Under the pieces are notes generated by a model. That model saw only the letters and a list, made by a program, of their open reading frames with translations. It ran no database searches and was not told the DNA's origin. A program made the translations under genes and the position numbers. 64,000 bases of DNA. Origin: Sternotherus odoratus. Its lineage: Eukaryota; Chordata; Testudines; Kinosternidae. Shown here in pieces: positions 1-13,129 of the stretch. Location of the stretch: assembly GCA_032164245.1 (NCBI GenBank), contig JAVMKO010000006.1:11857001-11921000 (forward strand). Reading direction: 5' to 3'. Within the stretch, counting starts at the first letter, position 1; each line of letters opens with the position of its first letter.

Positions 1-1213
1 CCAGAAAATTTAAAGGGTGGGTCTGATGGTTGGTCACCTGAGGGCAGGGCAGTAGAGTTCAAAGTGATGACCAGAGTGGCTAGAACAGGCATTGTGGGAC
101 ACTTCTGGAGGCTGATCAGAGTGCATTAACAGACCAGGGCATCCACACTGGTGCTGTGGCGCTCCAGCGGGGGAGCATCAAACATTATTCCTCTTGCCGA
201 GGTGGATTACCAGGCATGCTCTAGTGGAGTCAGAGCGCTCTACGTGCCTTGCCAGTGTGGACGGGAAGTTGAGTTAAAGCTCTAACTTGCGAGTGTAGCC
301 AAGGCCTCAGACTCTGGAGAAATGTTACAGGAAGCTGGAAAGAACCAGTTTAATTGTCTGCCTCAAGGGAACTTCCTTAGGTAATGTTCAGTTGTTTTAG
401 GAGGGCGGTGAACAGAAGTTGGTCTTGTGCCTGCTGTCAGCCATGTAAAATAACAAAGCACTGTCAAATGATAATTCATCCGTTCCTGGAGCTGGGATTG
501 TGACGTCAGTAATTCACTGTTGTAAGAGCGGGCCCAGAGCAAGAAATTGATGTGTGTTTCTCAGAAATGTACTCGCTAAAGATATGCCAGGCAAACCCCT
601 AGATTAAATTATTTTAATGACAGGAAGTCCTGTGCCCTCTCAAAGGACAGCCACTATGCATTATTTTGCTTGCTTTGGAGAAATAAATGCATCATTACTC
701 TGTCATTTCTGAAATGTGTTAGTTTTTCATTATGCCTTCATTGGCTAAATAAAGATAGCAAAAACATAACAAATTAATAAATCCCAGCAGTTCATAGTCT
801 TTACGTTTACAGCAGCTCATTTCTGTTTGTGCTGTACCAATAACCCAAGGGCTACAAAATACTATTTGTGGCATGCTGCAATTTGATTTCTCCTAGGCAT
901 AAATTGTTGCTGATAGTAGCATGAATGTATGGACTGGTTGAAGGTTTAAGCATGCAAATAAAATGTCCAATGAAATTGCAACAAAATCAGTTTGCAATTA
1001 GCTGTTAATTGCTGAATTTTCGTAGTCCTTGTCCGTGCCCACAAGATTTCAAAATGGCTAACTAAATTGTGTGCCATTGGCTATCATCAATTTGACTATA
1101 TTTAAGAGCCATAGCTAGTGTGTATGAACAATTCCTATGACAAAGTTTGGAGTGGATATGATGGCTTATCTCTGTTAATTATTTTGACTTGAAAGCAAAG
1201 GCCTTGAACGTCA
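1..1213. other. Upstream intron sequence, no gene seen
   Basis: This is AT-rich, apparently unique sequence with many stops in all frames. The window starts inside the gene, so it is probably intron. I see no recognisable repeat or exon. Confidence 0.5.
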
Positions 1214-1438
1214 GTATAATCAGTAAAGAAAACCAAAAAAAACCCCACAAAACAACCGAGGAGTACTTGTGGCACCTTAGAGACTAACCAATTTATTTCA
1301 GCATAAGCCTACGAAAGCTTATGCTGAAATAAATTGGTTAGTCTCTAAGGTGCCACAAGTACTCATTTTTGTTTTTGTGTTTTTTACAGATACAGACTAA
1401 CATGGCTGCTACTCTGAAACCTGTCTGTATAATCAGTA
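1214..1438 (+). mobile_element. Foldback retroelement copy (family A) with 12-bp target duplication
   Basis: The element at 1226-1426 is flanked by perfect copies of GTATAATCAGTA (1214-1225 and 1427-1438). Its core is a perfect 48-bp inverted repeat, 1261-1308 against 1317-1364, with an 8-nt loop. The right side continues into a tail containing CAGACTAACATGGCTGCT and CTCTGAAACC, which recurs at the same end of other copies in this window. The variable-length duplication suggests target-primed insertion rather than a transposase. No coding capacity is present. Confidence 0.85.
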
Positions 1439-2793
1439 TAGCTCCATTGCAGTCAGCTGGCTCAAAAATGATGTCTATTTCAGAACACTTTTAAAAGAAA
1501 GATTGTATTAGTGACTTTTCTCTTCCTTTCTCTGCTGCTGCTGCTAATCCCTTACTCTGGACTACTGCAGAGTACTATCCATTCTATCAGTTTATCCTCT
1601 GTAATTGTGTAAACCTCTTAGTTTAGAATGCCAGAGCTCATTAGGATGCAGGGCTGGTTTAGTGGTTGCGGTGGGGGAGAGTTGCAAAGAGGATCAGTCA
1701 AATTATTGACTCATAACTTTGTTGGAAGAAAAATTGTGAAATTTGTCAAATCTGGCCTGTGCCTGTTCAATGCTCTAGTGCCTCTGGACCCTGTTGTAGT
1801 TAGAGCACTGCAATGCAGGTGAAGTTTGACCTGTGTTATCAGCATGGTATTTAGGAAACAGTTGTTGATTTCCAAGCTTCCGGCCAAGTCGTAAAGTGAG
1901 TAGGGTTGTGTAAGGTCGTAGAGCTATGCAAAAATAAATAAATTAAATAAATAAAATTGGGAGTTTTGAGGAGCCCTGCGGCAAACCAGCTGTCCTTGAG
2001 ATGCCATTATAATAATACTTTTACCAGCTGTCCAACCCCTGCACTTATTTACTACTTATTTATTTATGAACTAATAAAATTCCATTATTGAACAAAGACA
2101 GACTTGACCCTGCATGGAGGCAGCTTTTATGTGTTGGCTTCCACTGGGCAAAGAGTAAATTGCTAAGTCCTGTTGTAAAGCACTTTCATGGAGGGAATGG
2201 ACAATGAAAATGTCCCCTGCATGGGGTCTGCCTGCATGGATCTGTTTGCAGGACTGAGGCCCATGACAACTTCAGGGTGAGATTCTATGCTGTGCAGCCT
2301 AAAAGCAGCGGGGTGTAATGTGGCTTTAGGCCACCTTTGCACCCTTTCAGTCTTGGGCTGCTCTGAGGGCAGGAGAGGCCCCAGTGTTGTTTATACAGAT
2401 CTGGAGGCCTCCTTGGGGCTGTTCTATGGTCCCTATTATGTCTCAGAATCTCTGCAGTACTCTCTGATGCATCCCTGCCCTGACACGCTCCTGGTACGCC
2501 CCCTACACGAGGGATTGTGAGGGCGATCTCCCTGAGGCTGCCTTACCTCTCTTAGTCCATTCCTGCATCAAGAGAATTGTCTCCTGTCCTGAACTGGGAT
2601 TTTTAGGGCCCATTTATGCCACTTCAGCCCTTTGACTCAGCATAGAGTTGAGGATTTTGTGCCAGAAGTCTCCATCATTGAGCTGCAGACCAGATAGACT
2701 GCTTAAGGCAAGTTTCTGGACTGATGCTGATCTCACACAGCTTGTAACCATTTTGTGTGTGGACACTAACTGTCTTACAGCTGTGTTATGTTA
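1439..2793. other. Intronic sequence, no gene seen
   Basis: Only short random reading frames occur. There is an A/T-rich AAATA repeat patch near 1928-1955. Nothing else is recognised. Confidence 0.5.
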
Positions 2794-3062
2794 TAGCCAG
2801 AGTTGGTCAGGAATTCTCCAACAGAACTTTCTTTTTTGGGGACAGAAAATGTCTCTCTTGCAAAACTGAAATCGTCTGTGGAAAAATTACAATTCTAATG
2901 AAAAAATTGGTGAAAATTGAAATCAGATCTCCTCAGCTGGAAGGAATCTTGTCAATTTCATTTTCTGCCTGAAAGTTTTGTCCTGTTTGGGGACGATTTT
3001 TCCCCCCCAAGACATGAAATTTTTCACAAGAAGGGATCTCCGTTTTCCAGCCAACTCTAGCT
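2794..3062. mobile_element. MITE-like element with inverted ends
   Basis: The segment opens with GCCAGAGTTGG and closes with CCAACTCTAGC, an inverted pair about 270 bp apart. The interior is rich in AAAATT/TTTTC motifs. Similar sequence occurs at 3993-4300 and 15640-15905. This is compatible with a small non-autonomous DNA transposon. The family is not named from memory. Confidence 0.55.
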
Positions 3063-3080
3063 GTAACAGTTTTTTGAAGA

Positions 3081-3218
3081 GTTTCAGAGTAGTAGCCATG
3101 TTAGTCTGTATCTGCAAAAAGAATGAGGAGTACTTTTGACACCTTAGAGACTAACCAATTTATCTGAGCATAAGTTTTCATGGGCTAGAACCCACTTCAT
3201 CAGATGCATAGAGTGGAA
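3081..3218 (-). mobile_element. Family A retroelement fragment, antisense
   Basis: It starts with the complement of the family tail (TTTCAGAGTAGTAGCCATG, TTAGTCTGTATCTGC). It continues through the conserved ACACCTTAGAGACTAACCAA block to CCCACTTCATCAGATGCA. It is a single arm, not palindromic. Flanking ACAGTT at 3066 and 3222 may be a short duplication. Confidence 0.75.
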
Positions 3219-3234
3219 CTTACAGTTAGGAAGG

Positions 3235-3254
3235 GTGTGTGTGTGTGTGTGTGT
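3235..3254. repeat. (GT)n microsatellite
   Basis: Ten GT units, followed after a short gap by an AG run (about 3261-3270). Confidence 0.95.
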
Positions 3255-3515
3255 ACACGCAGAGAGAGAGAACATGAAAATTTGACGGTTGCCATACCAA
3301 CTTTAAGTGGTTTAATCAATTAAGGTGAGCTATGACATCGTTATAGGTACGTGCCAAGCTTTGGAGAACAAGTGTACCTCATTTGCTGTTCCATGCTATG
3401 CAACTACAACTGATTTTCATAGTCAGATTCCACACACTTCTGTGCCCCAGGCAGTCGTAGAAATCCGTGTCCAGCTCCCTCACAAAAGGGCCAGTGTCCC
3501 AGCCTCTAATCTCAA

Positions 3516-3779
3516 GGGGTGTGTCTACACAGCCTGGTTTGGCAGACTTTGGGTAGTAGGGCTTCTGCCACTGCTCTAGAAATAGTTGTGTAAGTAGCAC
3601 GTGGACACGATGCCTGACACCTGAGGGGGTAGGTTTCAGAGCCCAAGTTCGATCCAGAGCTGCATCTTCAAAACACGGTCTACACACCTATTTTCAAAAT
3701 GCTGGCATGAGCCCCACTATCCCAAGCCTGTCGGCCTGGGCGGGGTGGCTTGTTCTCATGGGCTGTATGGACATACCCT
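3516..3779. mobile_element. MITE with GTGTCTACACAGCC-type ends
   Basis: The left end reads GGGGTGTGTCTACACAGCC and the right end reads GGGCTGTATGGACATACCC, an imperfect terminal inverted repeat 264 bp apart. The interior has no coding potential. The end motif resembles that of other short DNA transposons in the window. Confidence 0.65.
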
Positions 3780-3992
3780 TAACCCTAATCATAATCCTCC
3801 AAGATGCTCAGTACTCACACAGAACCCCCATGGAAATCTACCTGGAGCAGCTTGAAGAATCAGGGCCTAACTGGAAGAAATTCCCTTCAAAGCCCCACGG
3901 TGCCTTTCCAAACAAAAAAGAGGAGGTGCATGAGAGTTACATGAGACCCCCCTCATTAGAGACAGCACATGTAGCTCCCACAGTACTCTTGA

Positions 3993-4300
3993 CTAGAGCT
4001 GGGGAATTTTGTGTGTTTTCATGGATATTTTTTCACCACAAAATTCAGATTCATGTCGACCCAAACTATTCACAAACTTGGGTTGAATTCAGCAAATCGT
4101 TTTGGCTGGAACACATGGGGGAGGGGAGGGTCCAGAAAAATTTCATTTGTGGTGCTATCTAAAACATTTGATTTGATCTGAACCTTTTTTTTTTTGCCGC
4201 TTTTATGGTTTTGTCAAGACATTTTTTTAAAAAAATTGTCTGATCTCAAATTACTTTTGTTTTTTTGCTTTGACCACCACCGTTATTTGCCCAGCCCTGT
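3993..4300. mobile_element. MITE-like element, second copy of the 2.8-kb type
   Basis: It begins CTAGAGCTGGGGAATTTT and ends TTTGCCCAGCCCT. The interior is rich in TTTTCA and AAATT motifs like the 2794-3062 element. The ends are only loosely complementary, so the limits are approximate. Confidence 0.45.
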
Positions 4301-6337
4301 TCCTAACTCCTGCCAGCTTAGTACGCAAAATGAGAAATAAACCGAATTGTCCTGCAGAGGAATCTACAGCTGCAAAACAAGCCCTTCTGACCCAGATCAC
4401 TTTATTTCATTGAATTATTTCTTTAATTTACAGTAACAGTTGGCACTGTTGCTTTGTTGATTGTTGATTCCAATCCAAAATGGTGCAACAGGATTTCCTG
4501 TTGTGGCTGCCGTTCCTGTGAAGCCTCTAACGTCACTGTTTCCTGTTGACTCAAATTCTTAATTTCTTCTTTATTGCCAGTGTCAGATAAAGATAACAGA
4601 TCAGAAAAGGCTTCTTCTGAGACAGCATGTAAAACACTGAGGAGGATTTCAGCAGTGCCTCTGTCAAAAGCACAGTTGAATCCTCAGCCCATCCTAACTC
4701 CCATTTGTACCTATCCAGCAACTCAAAGTGGACTGAAAGCTGTCTTAAACTAGCAGATGAAGACTTTTCCCTTCCCCTCTGCCCCACCTCAGAACAGGGG
4801 CCATTCCCAAGAGAAGAGTGGGCAGTCATGGCCTGCGGAGTAGCTCCTTGGGAGCCTTTATTCACCAGTATGAGTTAGAGCTGCACTGAAACTGCCCTAA
4901 CTTGAGTTGGGAGCCCAAAGTCAGGAGAAGCAGAACAGTGATATAAAGCTCTCTATCCCTGTCCATCCTCTAGGTGTGCCAAGCATTGCTGTGGAGTGCC
5001 AGATAATCTACTCCTAACTTTTAATTATTAAAGCCATTTTCTATGTAGCCCCCCCTCCCCTTCCTGGTTCATGGACATTTCACAATATTCTGGTCCCTAA
5101 TTTTAAATGCTGTGAATACCCTTTCTTAATAAAACTTTTTGTGTGCACATGCTTATTTCATATTAAGAGTACCTTTTATGCAATGTAGCTTAATCCATTG
5201 TGTCAAGGAAGTATTAGCTTACTATTGTTGAGGCTAGGTTTTTTTCAGGTCAACTTTTACCTTGACAGTATTTCTCAAATTGGGAGAGTTGGTTATTCTC
5301 ATTTGATTGGCAGTTTATTACTTCACCCAGAACTATGTGCATATGGATTAAGGTAAACCACACAAAGGCATTCGTAGTAAGGAATAAGAGTGTTCTCACT
5401 GGGAACTAGTGTGCAATACCTATTCCAGGCTATTTCCCCATGTAGTCAAGCCCTAATATCAGACCAGAGAGAAACAGTAAAGGATCATTGTCATTTGTAT
5501 GGATTTCAAACATAATTTAAGGCTCTTGTGATGTGATGGTTTTCCCCACAGTGGTTTCAAATGGTGGCTGAGTATTTTTAGACTCCCGTGCCTGGGTGCA
5601 CATCTATCTTAACTTTGCTGCTTCTGGAGAGAGTTGAAAGATTCCATCAACTCCAGCAGCAGATTAACAAAGGCCCATGGGGGTGATGAGAGGAATGCTG
5701 TTATCACCAGTCACAAGCCATTTGGCTTCCCTCTTATGTCTTCAGCGCCAGCTGTAAAATGAAAGGATTCCTAGTTTGCTTTTCTTTTGCTTTGTGCATC
5801 TTGAGATATTAATGCCAGTGGTCATTTAAAGTTGGTGAGATGCAAGAAGCTGAAGAGAACCAAACACCCAGAATTTAGAGATGAGATTGAAACCTCGGGT
5901 CATAGATTAGTAATGCTCAATCAGGGGAGGGGGATTTGGAGAAGGGCAGGTTAAAAAAGCATCATAAAGAAATCAAACTTTCTCAAGTTAATCCTCTATT
6001 TACCTTCCAGACAGGACTTTTCTGTGGTTCAGAATGAGAACTTTAGTGATGAAACAATTAGAAGAATAGAACATAATGATGTTTAAACATGGAGGCAAAT
6101 TTTGAACCAGGCTCAAACAAGCCTTTGATTTATTTTCATATGCAATTTTTTTGTATATACTGGTCTGCATTCTCTCCTCCGTATGCCCCCCAAAATAGAG
6201 CATGCACCAATTTTGCACATGCAAAATCTTCATTTTTGTGTCCAGATTGCTTAATTGGCGATCCAGCTGCATGAACTGCGTATTCAACAGCTTTCTCCAC
6301 ATTTTTGAACCTCTGCAAAAATTTCAGAGAGGTAGCT
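4301..6337. other. Intronic sequence, no gene seen
   Basis: This is about 2 kb without a convincing exon or repeat. Reading frames of about 100 codons on the minus strand (near 4551-4865 and 6000-6302) show no recognisable motif. Confidence 0.45.
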
Positions 6338-6425
6338 TGCATCCGACAAAGTGTGTATTAGCCCATGAAAGCTCATGCTTCAAAACTTTATAGTTAGTCT
6401 TTAAGGTGCCACAGGACTTTGTTAC
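6338..6425 (+). mobile_element. Family A retroelement fragment
   Basis: It contains GCATCCGACAAAGTG, TTAGCCCATGAAAGCTCATG and GTTAGTCTTTAAGGTGCCAC, matching the sense arm of the 38-kb and 41-kb copies. Immediately before it, TCAGAGAGGTAGC is a remnant of the antisense tail, so this copy also has an inverted junction. Confidence 0.75.
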
Positions 6426-7103
6426 CAGTTCAGCGAATCTCTGCTCATTTACTGCAAGGAATTATGTACTGCACTTTCACACAGCAAAATCTTAACTGTA
6501 TACTTAATCTTCAGCAGCTCCTACATCCAACAAAGGTCTGTAGATTAATCAACAATATTTAAAGGCTGACATTTCAAGGTTTTAAAGACCATTTCCATGA
6601 TCCTAGCTTGTAAAGCAATAAAAATTCTCTGACGCAGATTCTAAGGATCCTCTAGATGTGACATCATTATTGTTATAACCTTTCTTTTAAAATTGTAACG
6701 CTATGCCCTGAAAATAATCTGAGCAAACATGGCATAATTATGCACACAAATCTAGTGTATTTACTTCTTTAGTTTGACAGTCACCACCTAGTCCCTGAAT
6801 AAAGGGGAATTGAAGTCCTAGAATTGAAATTATTACAATATGTACTTCTGCATTACCTTCACTGCATCATGTGTACATGTAACGGTGTCTCAAATCCCTA
6901 TAGAATATAGTAAGGGGTAAAATTAGTTGATCTATAGAAACTCAAATATGATTCTACTTTAAGAAGCCACAGCATCTAATAAAGATTTAGATACTTTCTA
7001 TAGATCTTTTGAGCCATCCAGAGATATCTACAGAAGGGATATGATTCTCTATTAAATCAGATTGGGATGGTTAATAAAAACTTATAGAAAGGTTATAATC
7101 TTG
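6426..7103. other. Intronic sequence, no gene seen
   Basis: AT-rich sequence. No exon or repeat recognised. Confidence 0.45.
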
Positions 7104-7345
7104 GGGTGGGGGGATAGCTCAGTGGTTTGAGCATTGGCCTGCTAAACCCAGGGTTGTGAGTTCAATCCTTGAGGGGGCCATTTAGGGATTTGGGGCAAAA
7201 AATCTGTCAGGGGACAGTACTCAATCCTGCTAGTGTAGGCAGGCAGATCCTGCTAGTGTAGGCAGGGGACTGGACTCGATGACCTTCAAGGTCTTTCCAG
7301 TTCTAGGAGATTGGTATATCTCCATTTATTTATTTTTTATTTTAT
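7104..7345 (+). mobile_element. tRNA-derived SINE of the tortoise pol III type
   Basis: The head resembles a tRNA with an A box (TAGCTCAGTGGTTTGAGC) and a B box (GGGTTGTGAGTTCAATCC). The body follows with GGGGGCCATTTAGGGATTTG and GGACTCGATGACCTTCAAGG, then an AT-rich tail. The second copy is at 46041. This family is characteristic of cryptodiran turtles and is the best clue to the organism. The body contains a short duplicated segment, CAGGCAGATCCTGCTAGTGT. Confidence 0.88.
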
Positions 7346-8707
<1,362 letters not shown>

Positions 8708-8995
8708 GGGCTGGTCTTCACTGGGCGGGGGGAATGACTGAAGATGTGCAACTTCGGCTACGTGAATAACGTAGCTGAAGTCAGCGTATCTTCAGCCGAC
8801 TTACCTGCCATCCTCATGGTGGCAGCAGCGGTCGACGGCACACTCCCCTGTCGACTCCAGCTTGTGCCTCTGGGCGAGCTAGAGTTCCGGAGTCAACAGG
8901 GGGGCTGCTGGCGATCGATTTATCGTGTCTTGATGAGACGCAATAAATCGATTACTAAAAGATCGATTGCTACCCGCAATAGTGAAGACAAGCCC
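8708..8995 (+). mobile_element. PIF/Harbinger-like MITE, copy 1
   Basis: It opens with GGGCTGGTCTTCACT and closes with AGTGAAGACAAGCCC, and TTA precedes it. Three internal hairpins are shared with the other copies: a GCTACGT/ACGTAGC arm, an AGCTTG/GAGTTCCGGAGTC arm, and a GATCGATTTATCG/AAATCGAT arm. It is non-autonomous. The 3-bp target duplications of the 18.0-kb and 28.5-kb copies (TAA) support a PIF/Harbinger assignment. Confidence 0.8.
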
Positions 8996-9779
8996 CCAGA
9001 ATCCATCAGGGTTTGGAGGACCAGTTTGGCTATTGACTGTCCGTTGTGTAATCCCCAGTGCTTCCCAATTGTCAATCTGATTATCCTGTGATCATCAGGT
9101 GAATCTCTGGTTCTGGATCATGAAGTTGGCCTGGCAAGGATCACAATGCCAGATATTTTTAAGAATTCCAGCATGTATACAAGGGAGAAGAATATGTGAG
9201 ACACTTCATAGAACTGGATGGAATGACTAGTACAGTGAGCATACAAGATACTGGGAGGATATGATTAAAGAGTATGGACTATAATACTTGGTGCAATGCA
9301 CTTCAGGATGTTCTCCCATTCAGAGGGTAGGAGGACTGGCTAATTAGATTACACTGATTCTTTCAGGGTTCCCAACAGCAAATCTGTCATGATTCATATC
9401 CAGTTATGGCCTGACAGTCCTGCCACAGCCCCACTCTCCAGCCAGGCCTTTACGTGGTATGCCAGTACCGTTAGGAGCTGTATGGGGGTGTGGACATGCT
9501 CTGTGCCAATTCAACCACATTACATTAGTCTGGTTACAAAATTGTGGCTAGATCTTTCAACAGGATCCCCACGGGTAGACTCCTATGCCCATGCAGAACA
9601 GCCCCATTGAAGACAGTGACCATTGGTATCATTTTGTACCATAGGTCGGGCCAAACACCATTTGATCATTGGCTCCTAAGGTTTAGCAAGTCTGAGCCTG
9701 TCCTTCGATTGTTTCTCACATTACCAATGTTGAAAAATTGTTTTCAAAACCAGTTTAGGTTGGTGCTCAGCAATCATCT
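8996..9779. other. Intronic sequence, no gene seen
   Basis: Unique-looking sequence. Short reading frames (such as 9389-9610) show no recognised motif. Confidence 0.4.
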
Positions 9780-9975
9780 GTACTTCTTTGAGTGCTCGTT
9801 CATGTCAATTCCAATCAGCTGTGTTCTCGACAGCTGGAGGATTTTTAGCAGCATCCGTATGGTCGTCCTGGGTGTCCCCTGGAGTTGTGCCTTCGTGGCA
9901 CCCAATATATGGCCCTGCCGACCCACCACCCCCTCAGTTCCATCTTACTGCTGGTGTGTATGGGCAGCGTCCAGT
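9780..9975. repeat. Interspersed repeat fragment
   Basis: It begins GTACTTCTTTGAGTGCTCG and contains CCCTGGAGTTGTGCC, ATATGGCCCTGCCGACCCAC and CCTCAGTTCC. I associate this with a GC-rich interspersed repeat of turtles, but the family is not named and the limits are approximate. Confidence 0.45.
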
Positions 9976-10469
9976 CTTTGTGTTTATATGTTGCTGCCAA
10001 AGTGAGACTTTTAACTATCATTATCAAAGAACTATCAGCTGAGGTTTAGTTTTCAAGTCAGCACCTGCTATTTATAGCTGCTTTCTGAAGAATGCTGATA
10101 AGTATATTGCAGTTCCATATAATATCATACAAGGGGGAAAAATTAGAATGAAATTCAGCCATGGAATTAAGGACATGCTTTTTCATACGCCAAATCCTAG
10201 TTCTTTGCTCCCTGGACTACGCTAGTGTTGCAGATTTTGAGTAAATTTTGGCTCAGTTTGTGCGATATATTACTAGGCAAAAGCATCATCGCAGTTAAGG
10301 TTGTTGCATGTAGGATCCTCTTTCGTAATGCAGCAGTTGTAGGTTGGAAAAAAAAAGAGCGCACATCAAAGGAAAACACAATGATCAGCGTGGGCAAGGA
10401 TATATGAGTTTCCTCACAACTCTGTGCAAAGCATGTATATAATATTCTTTTCGAGGCAGCTTATTTTTA
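9976..10469. repeat. Direct duplication, copy A
   Basis: This copy is over 90% identical by eye to 11810-12304 in the same orientation, about 1.83 kb away. Shared stretches include TATCAGCTGAGGTTTAGTTT, CAGCACCTGCTATTTATAGC, GTGCGATATATTACTAGGCA and GGAAAACACAATGATCAGC. It ends where a MITE begins at 10470. No coding frame is preserved between the copies. Confidence 0.9.
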
Positions 10470-10590
10470 GGGCTTGTCTACACTGGCAATTTACAACACT
10501 GCAGCTTTCTTGCTCAGGGGTGTGAAAAAACCCCACCCTGAGTGCAGCAAGTTTCAGTGCTGTAAAGCTTCTCACGTGTCATCACAGTTT
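10470..10590. mobile_element. MITE fragment with internal palindrome
   Basis: It starts GGGCTTGTCTACACTGGC. Inside, CTTGCTCAGGGGTG and CACCCTGAGTGCAGCAAG form a hairpin around an A-run. The right terminal repeat is not recognisable, so the copy is truncated or diverged. Confidence 0.65.
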
Positions 10591-10716
10591 GTGATAGAAA
10601 ACTAAGCCTTGATATTAGAGATATCCAAAGGCTGATCCGGCAATTTAACTGGTTTGGAGCTCATTTTTAGAAAATGCAAGTGTGTACGTGGCACACAGAT
10701 CCCAGAGGGATGGCTG

Positions 10717-10893
10717 CAATGTTCCCTCTAATTTTTGACAGGCCGTGTGTGCAAAAAAATTCTTCTGTGCAAATTTTTGACAGGCTGTGTGTGCAAAAAA
10801 AAAATTCTGTGTAAATTTTTGTGCGTGCGGTGTTTCGCCATGTGTGCAGGGTTTTGGATGTATGTGCGTGCATACAGCATAGAGGGAACAGTG
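10717..10893. mobile_element. Small hAT-like element
   Basis: The ends CAATGTTCCCTCTA and TAGAGGGAACAGTG are inverted repeats. The 8-bp flanks GATGGCTG and AATGGGTG are an imperfect duplication. Internally there are two tandem units of TTTTTGACAGGC followed by TGTGTGCAAAAAAA. Confidence 0.7.
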
Positions 10894-11287
10894 AATGGGT
10901 GCCTTATAAATGTATGGTAGATTATCGTAGTTTAGGTAAGAATGGTAGCCAGAAAGAACAGTGTGCTTTCGTGTATGGTGTCAGATTTATTAAATAGGAT
11001 CCCTTCATCTGGTCAGAAAGTCTCAGCTTTTTCAATTGTTGAAGCAGTGAGGAAATCAGTCAGTCTTTTAACTCTTAAATTGCTCTTTGGATGATCATGT
11101 GACATAGTGACTCCTAGGAAGCAGTTTGCAGGGCAGAGGAAGATGTTCAGGAGGGAGCCATTTGAACTGATGTTAGAATGATTGGTGCTGTTTATTAATA
11201 GAAAGGACATTGAAACATCAAGGGAAAAACTTTATGAAATGAAAGCATTTTGCCAGTGTCTTTCCAACAGTCCTCTTTGGTCTATAC

Positions 11288-11488
11288 CAGGGATCGGCAA
11301 CCTTGGCATGCGGCCCCCCAAGGTAAGCATCCTTGGCGGGCCTGGCCGGTTTGTTTACCTGCTGCGTCCACAGGTTCGGCCAATCGCAGCTTCCACTGGC
11401 CGCGATTCGCTGCTCCGATCCAATGGGTGGCCAGGCCTGCAAAAGATGCTTACCCTAGGGGGCTGCGTGCCATGGTTGCCGATCCCTG
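11288..11488. mobile_element. Non-autonomous hAT element with perfect 8-bp duplication
   Basis: The terminal inverted repeats are CAGGGATCGGCAACC and GGTTGCCGATCCCTG. The flanking duplication GTCTATAC is perfect (11280-11287 and 11489-11496). The 201-bp GC-rich interior does not encode a transposase. All of this is diagnostic of hAT insertion. Confidence 0.95.
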
Positions 11489-11809
11489 GTCTATACTAAT
11501 ATAAATTATCCTTAGAATAAAGTAGTAACTGAGAGGATGACCCAGAATAGCCGCACATAATTAGCTCTTCTTCCAGGGTAGCTTGAAATGTAACAATATT
11601 GAAATTTTCTATCTTTCAAATTTAAGCATTTCAGGTTAAATAACTTTCATAGGAGCCCTTTAATTTTCAGTGGCTGCTCAGATCACCTCATTTTGAAGCT
11701 GTCACTGGATAAAAGTTTGGTTTTTTGCTCTTAACCACAGACTCAAGAATAATTCCCATAAACTTCTGGGTTGTTGTTTTTTTAAGAGAGTTTTCAGTTT
11801 CAAGCATCT

Positions 11810-12304
11810 TTTTGTGTTGCTGCAGAAGTAAGACATTTTACTAGCATTATCAAAGAAATATCAGCTGAGGTTTAGTTTTCAAGTCAGCACCTGCTATTTA
11901 TAGCTGCTTTCTGAAGAATGTTGATAAGTATATTGCAGTTCCATATCACAGCATACAAGGGGGGGAAATTAGAATGAAATTCAGCCATGGAATTAAGGGC
12001 ATGCTTTTTCATGTGCCAAATCTTAGTTCTTTGCTCCCTGAACTATGTTAGTGTTACAGATTTTGAGTAAATTTTGGCTCAGTTTGTGCGATATATTACT
12101 AGGCAAAAGCATCATCGCAGTTAAGGTTGTTGCATGTAGGATCCTCGTTCCTAGTGCAGCAATTGTGCACCCTTTTTAAAAAACAAAAACAAAAAAACCC
12201 TACATCCAAAGGAAAACACAATGATCAGCTTGGGCAAGGATATACGAGTTTGCTCTGTGTAAAGCATGTATGTAATATTTTTTTTTGAGGCAGCTTATTC
12301 TTAG
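11810..12304. repeat. Direct duplication, copy B
   Basis: This is the partner of 9976-10469. It differs by scattered substitutions and small indels, including an A-rich expansion near 12177-12200. It continues into unique sequence (TTTGCATTTTCCAGC), where copy A runs into a MITE. Confidence 0.9.
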
Positions 12305-13129
12305 TTTGCATTTTCCAGCTCGCTAATTCTCTGAGGGGAATAAAGCACACTTGGATGTTGTGAATACTTAAAAGAAAAAAAGAAAAAAAAAAGATGCTGT
12401 ACTATAGTCTATATGTGCTGCCATATTTATTAGCCTGAACAAATAACAAAAGGGATTGAGTGTACTTAAGATGTGCCTTTTTTAAAATGTATGAATTAAT
12501 TTTATACTGATCTAATATGTTAAATGGGTGAGCTGCTTTCTTGTACCCCAGCTCAGACCAAGGCAAATCAGTGCAGCACTTGGAGTATAGAATTGCTATC
12601 TACTAGGTCCTCTTGTCATGTTTCACTTGCAGTGTCCTGAAACAGGCATGATGCATGCACACCAAGACCCACTAGGTGCAAACCTATCTTTGAAGTGATC
12701 CTTTCCTTCAGAAAGTTTAGTAGGGATCAGACAGATCACAGGCTTCTTACAGCAGGACCACACAGTCATCTGCTCAACCAGCCTACACATTCTTGACTCT
12801 GACACTTCTGCCTTCCTTCTTTTCCCCCCCGCATGGTATTCTCTATAGGCTAGCACAGTGTGGAGAGGTGTTATGCACCATCTGCTGCCAATGATTTCAG
12901 TGAGTGCATAAGATCTCCGGCCCAGACAAGTTGTTCTCTTTTTGATTGGGAGGCTCCTCTTCAGAATGTGATGTAAAAACAAGATCCCAGCCACTTATGG
13001 GCACTGAAGGTCCTGAGGCACTTTTCATAATAGAGCTGGGTGCTAATCCCGCATTTTCACCAAATTCTATTTTTTTTCATGACATTTTACCTTCCTGAGT
13101 GTACATTTGTGCCATAGAAACAACCATGC
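12305..13129. other. Intronic sequence, no gene seen
   Basis: It contains an A-rich tract (12371-12394). A 123-codon minus-strand frame at 12623-12994 has no recognisable motif. Confidence 0.4.

Noticed and set aside
3707..4162. 151-codon frame
   Set aside because: It begins inside one MITE and ends inside another MITE-like element. No domain or splice context.
7104..7180. tRNA-like sequence with A and B boxes
   Set aside because: It is the head of a SINE. The same sequence with the same body recurs at 46041, and the tRNA fold is not maintained.
9544..10005. 153-codon frame
   Set aside because: It crosses from unique sequence through an interspersed repeat into the direct duplication. No motif.
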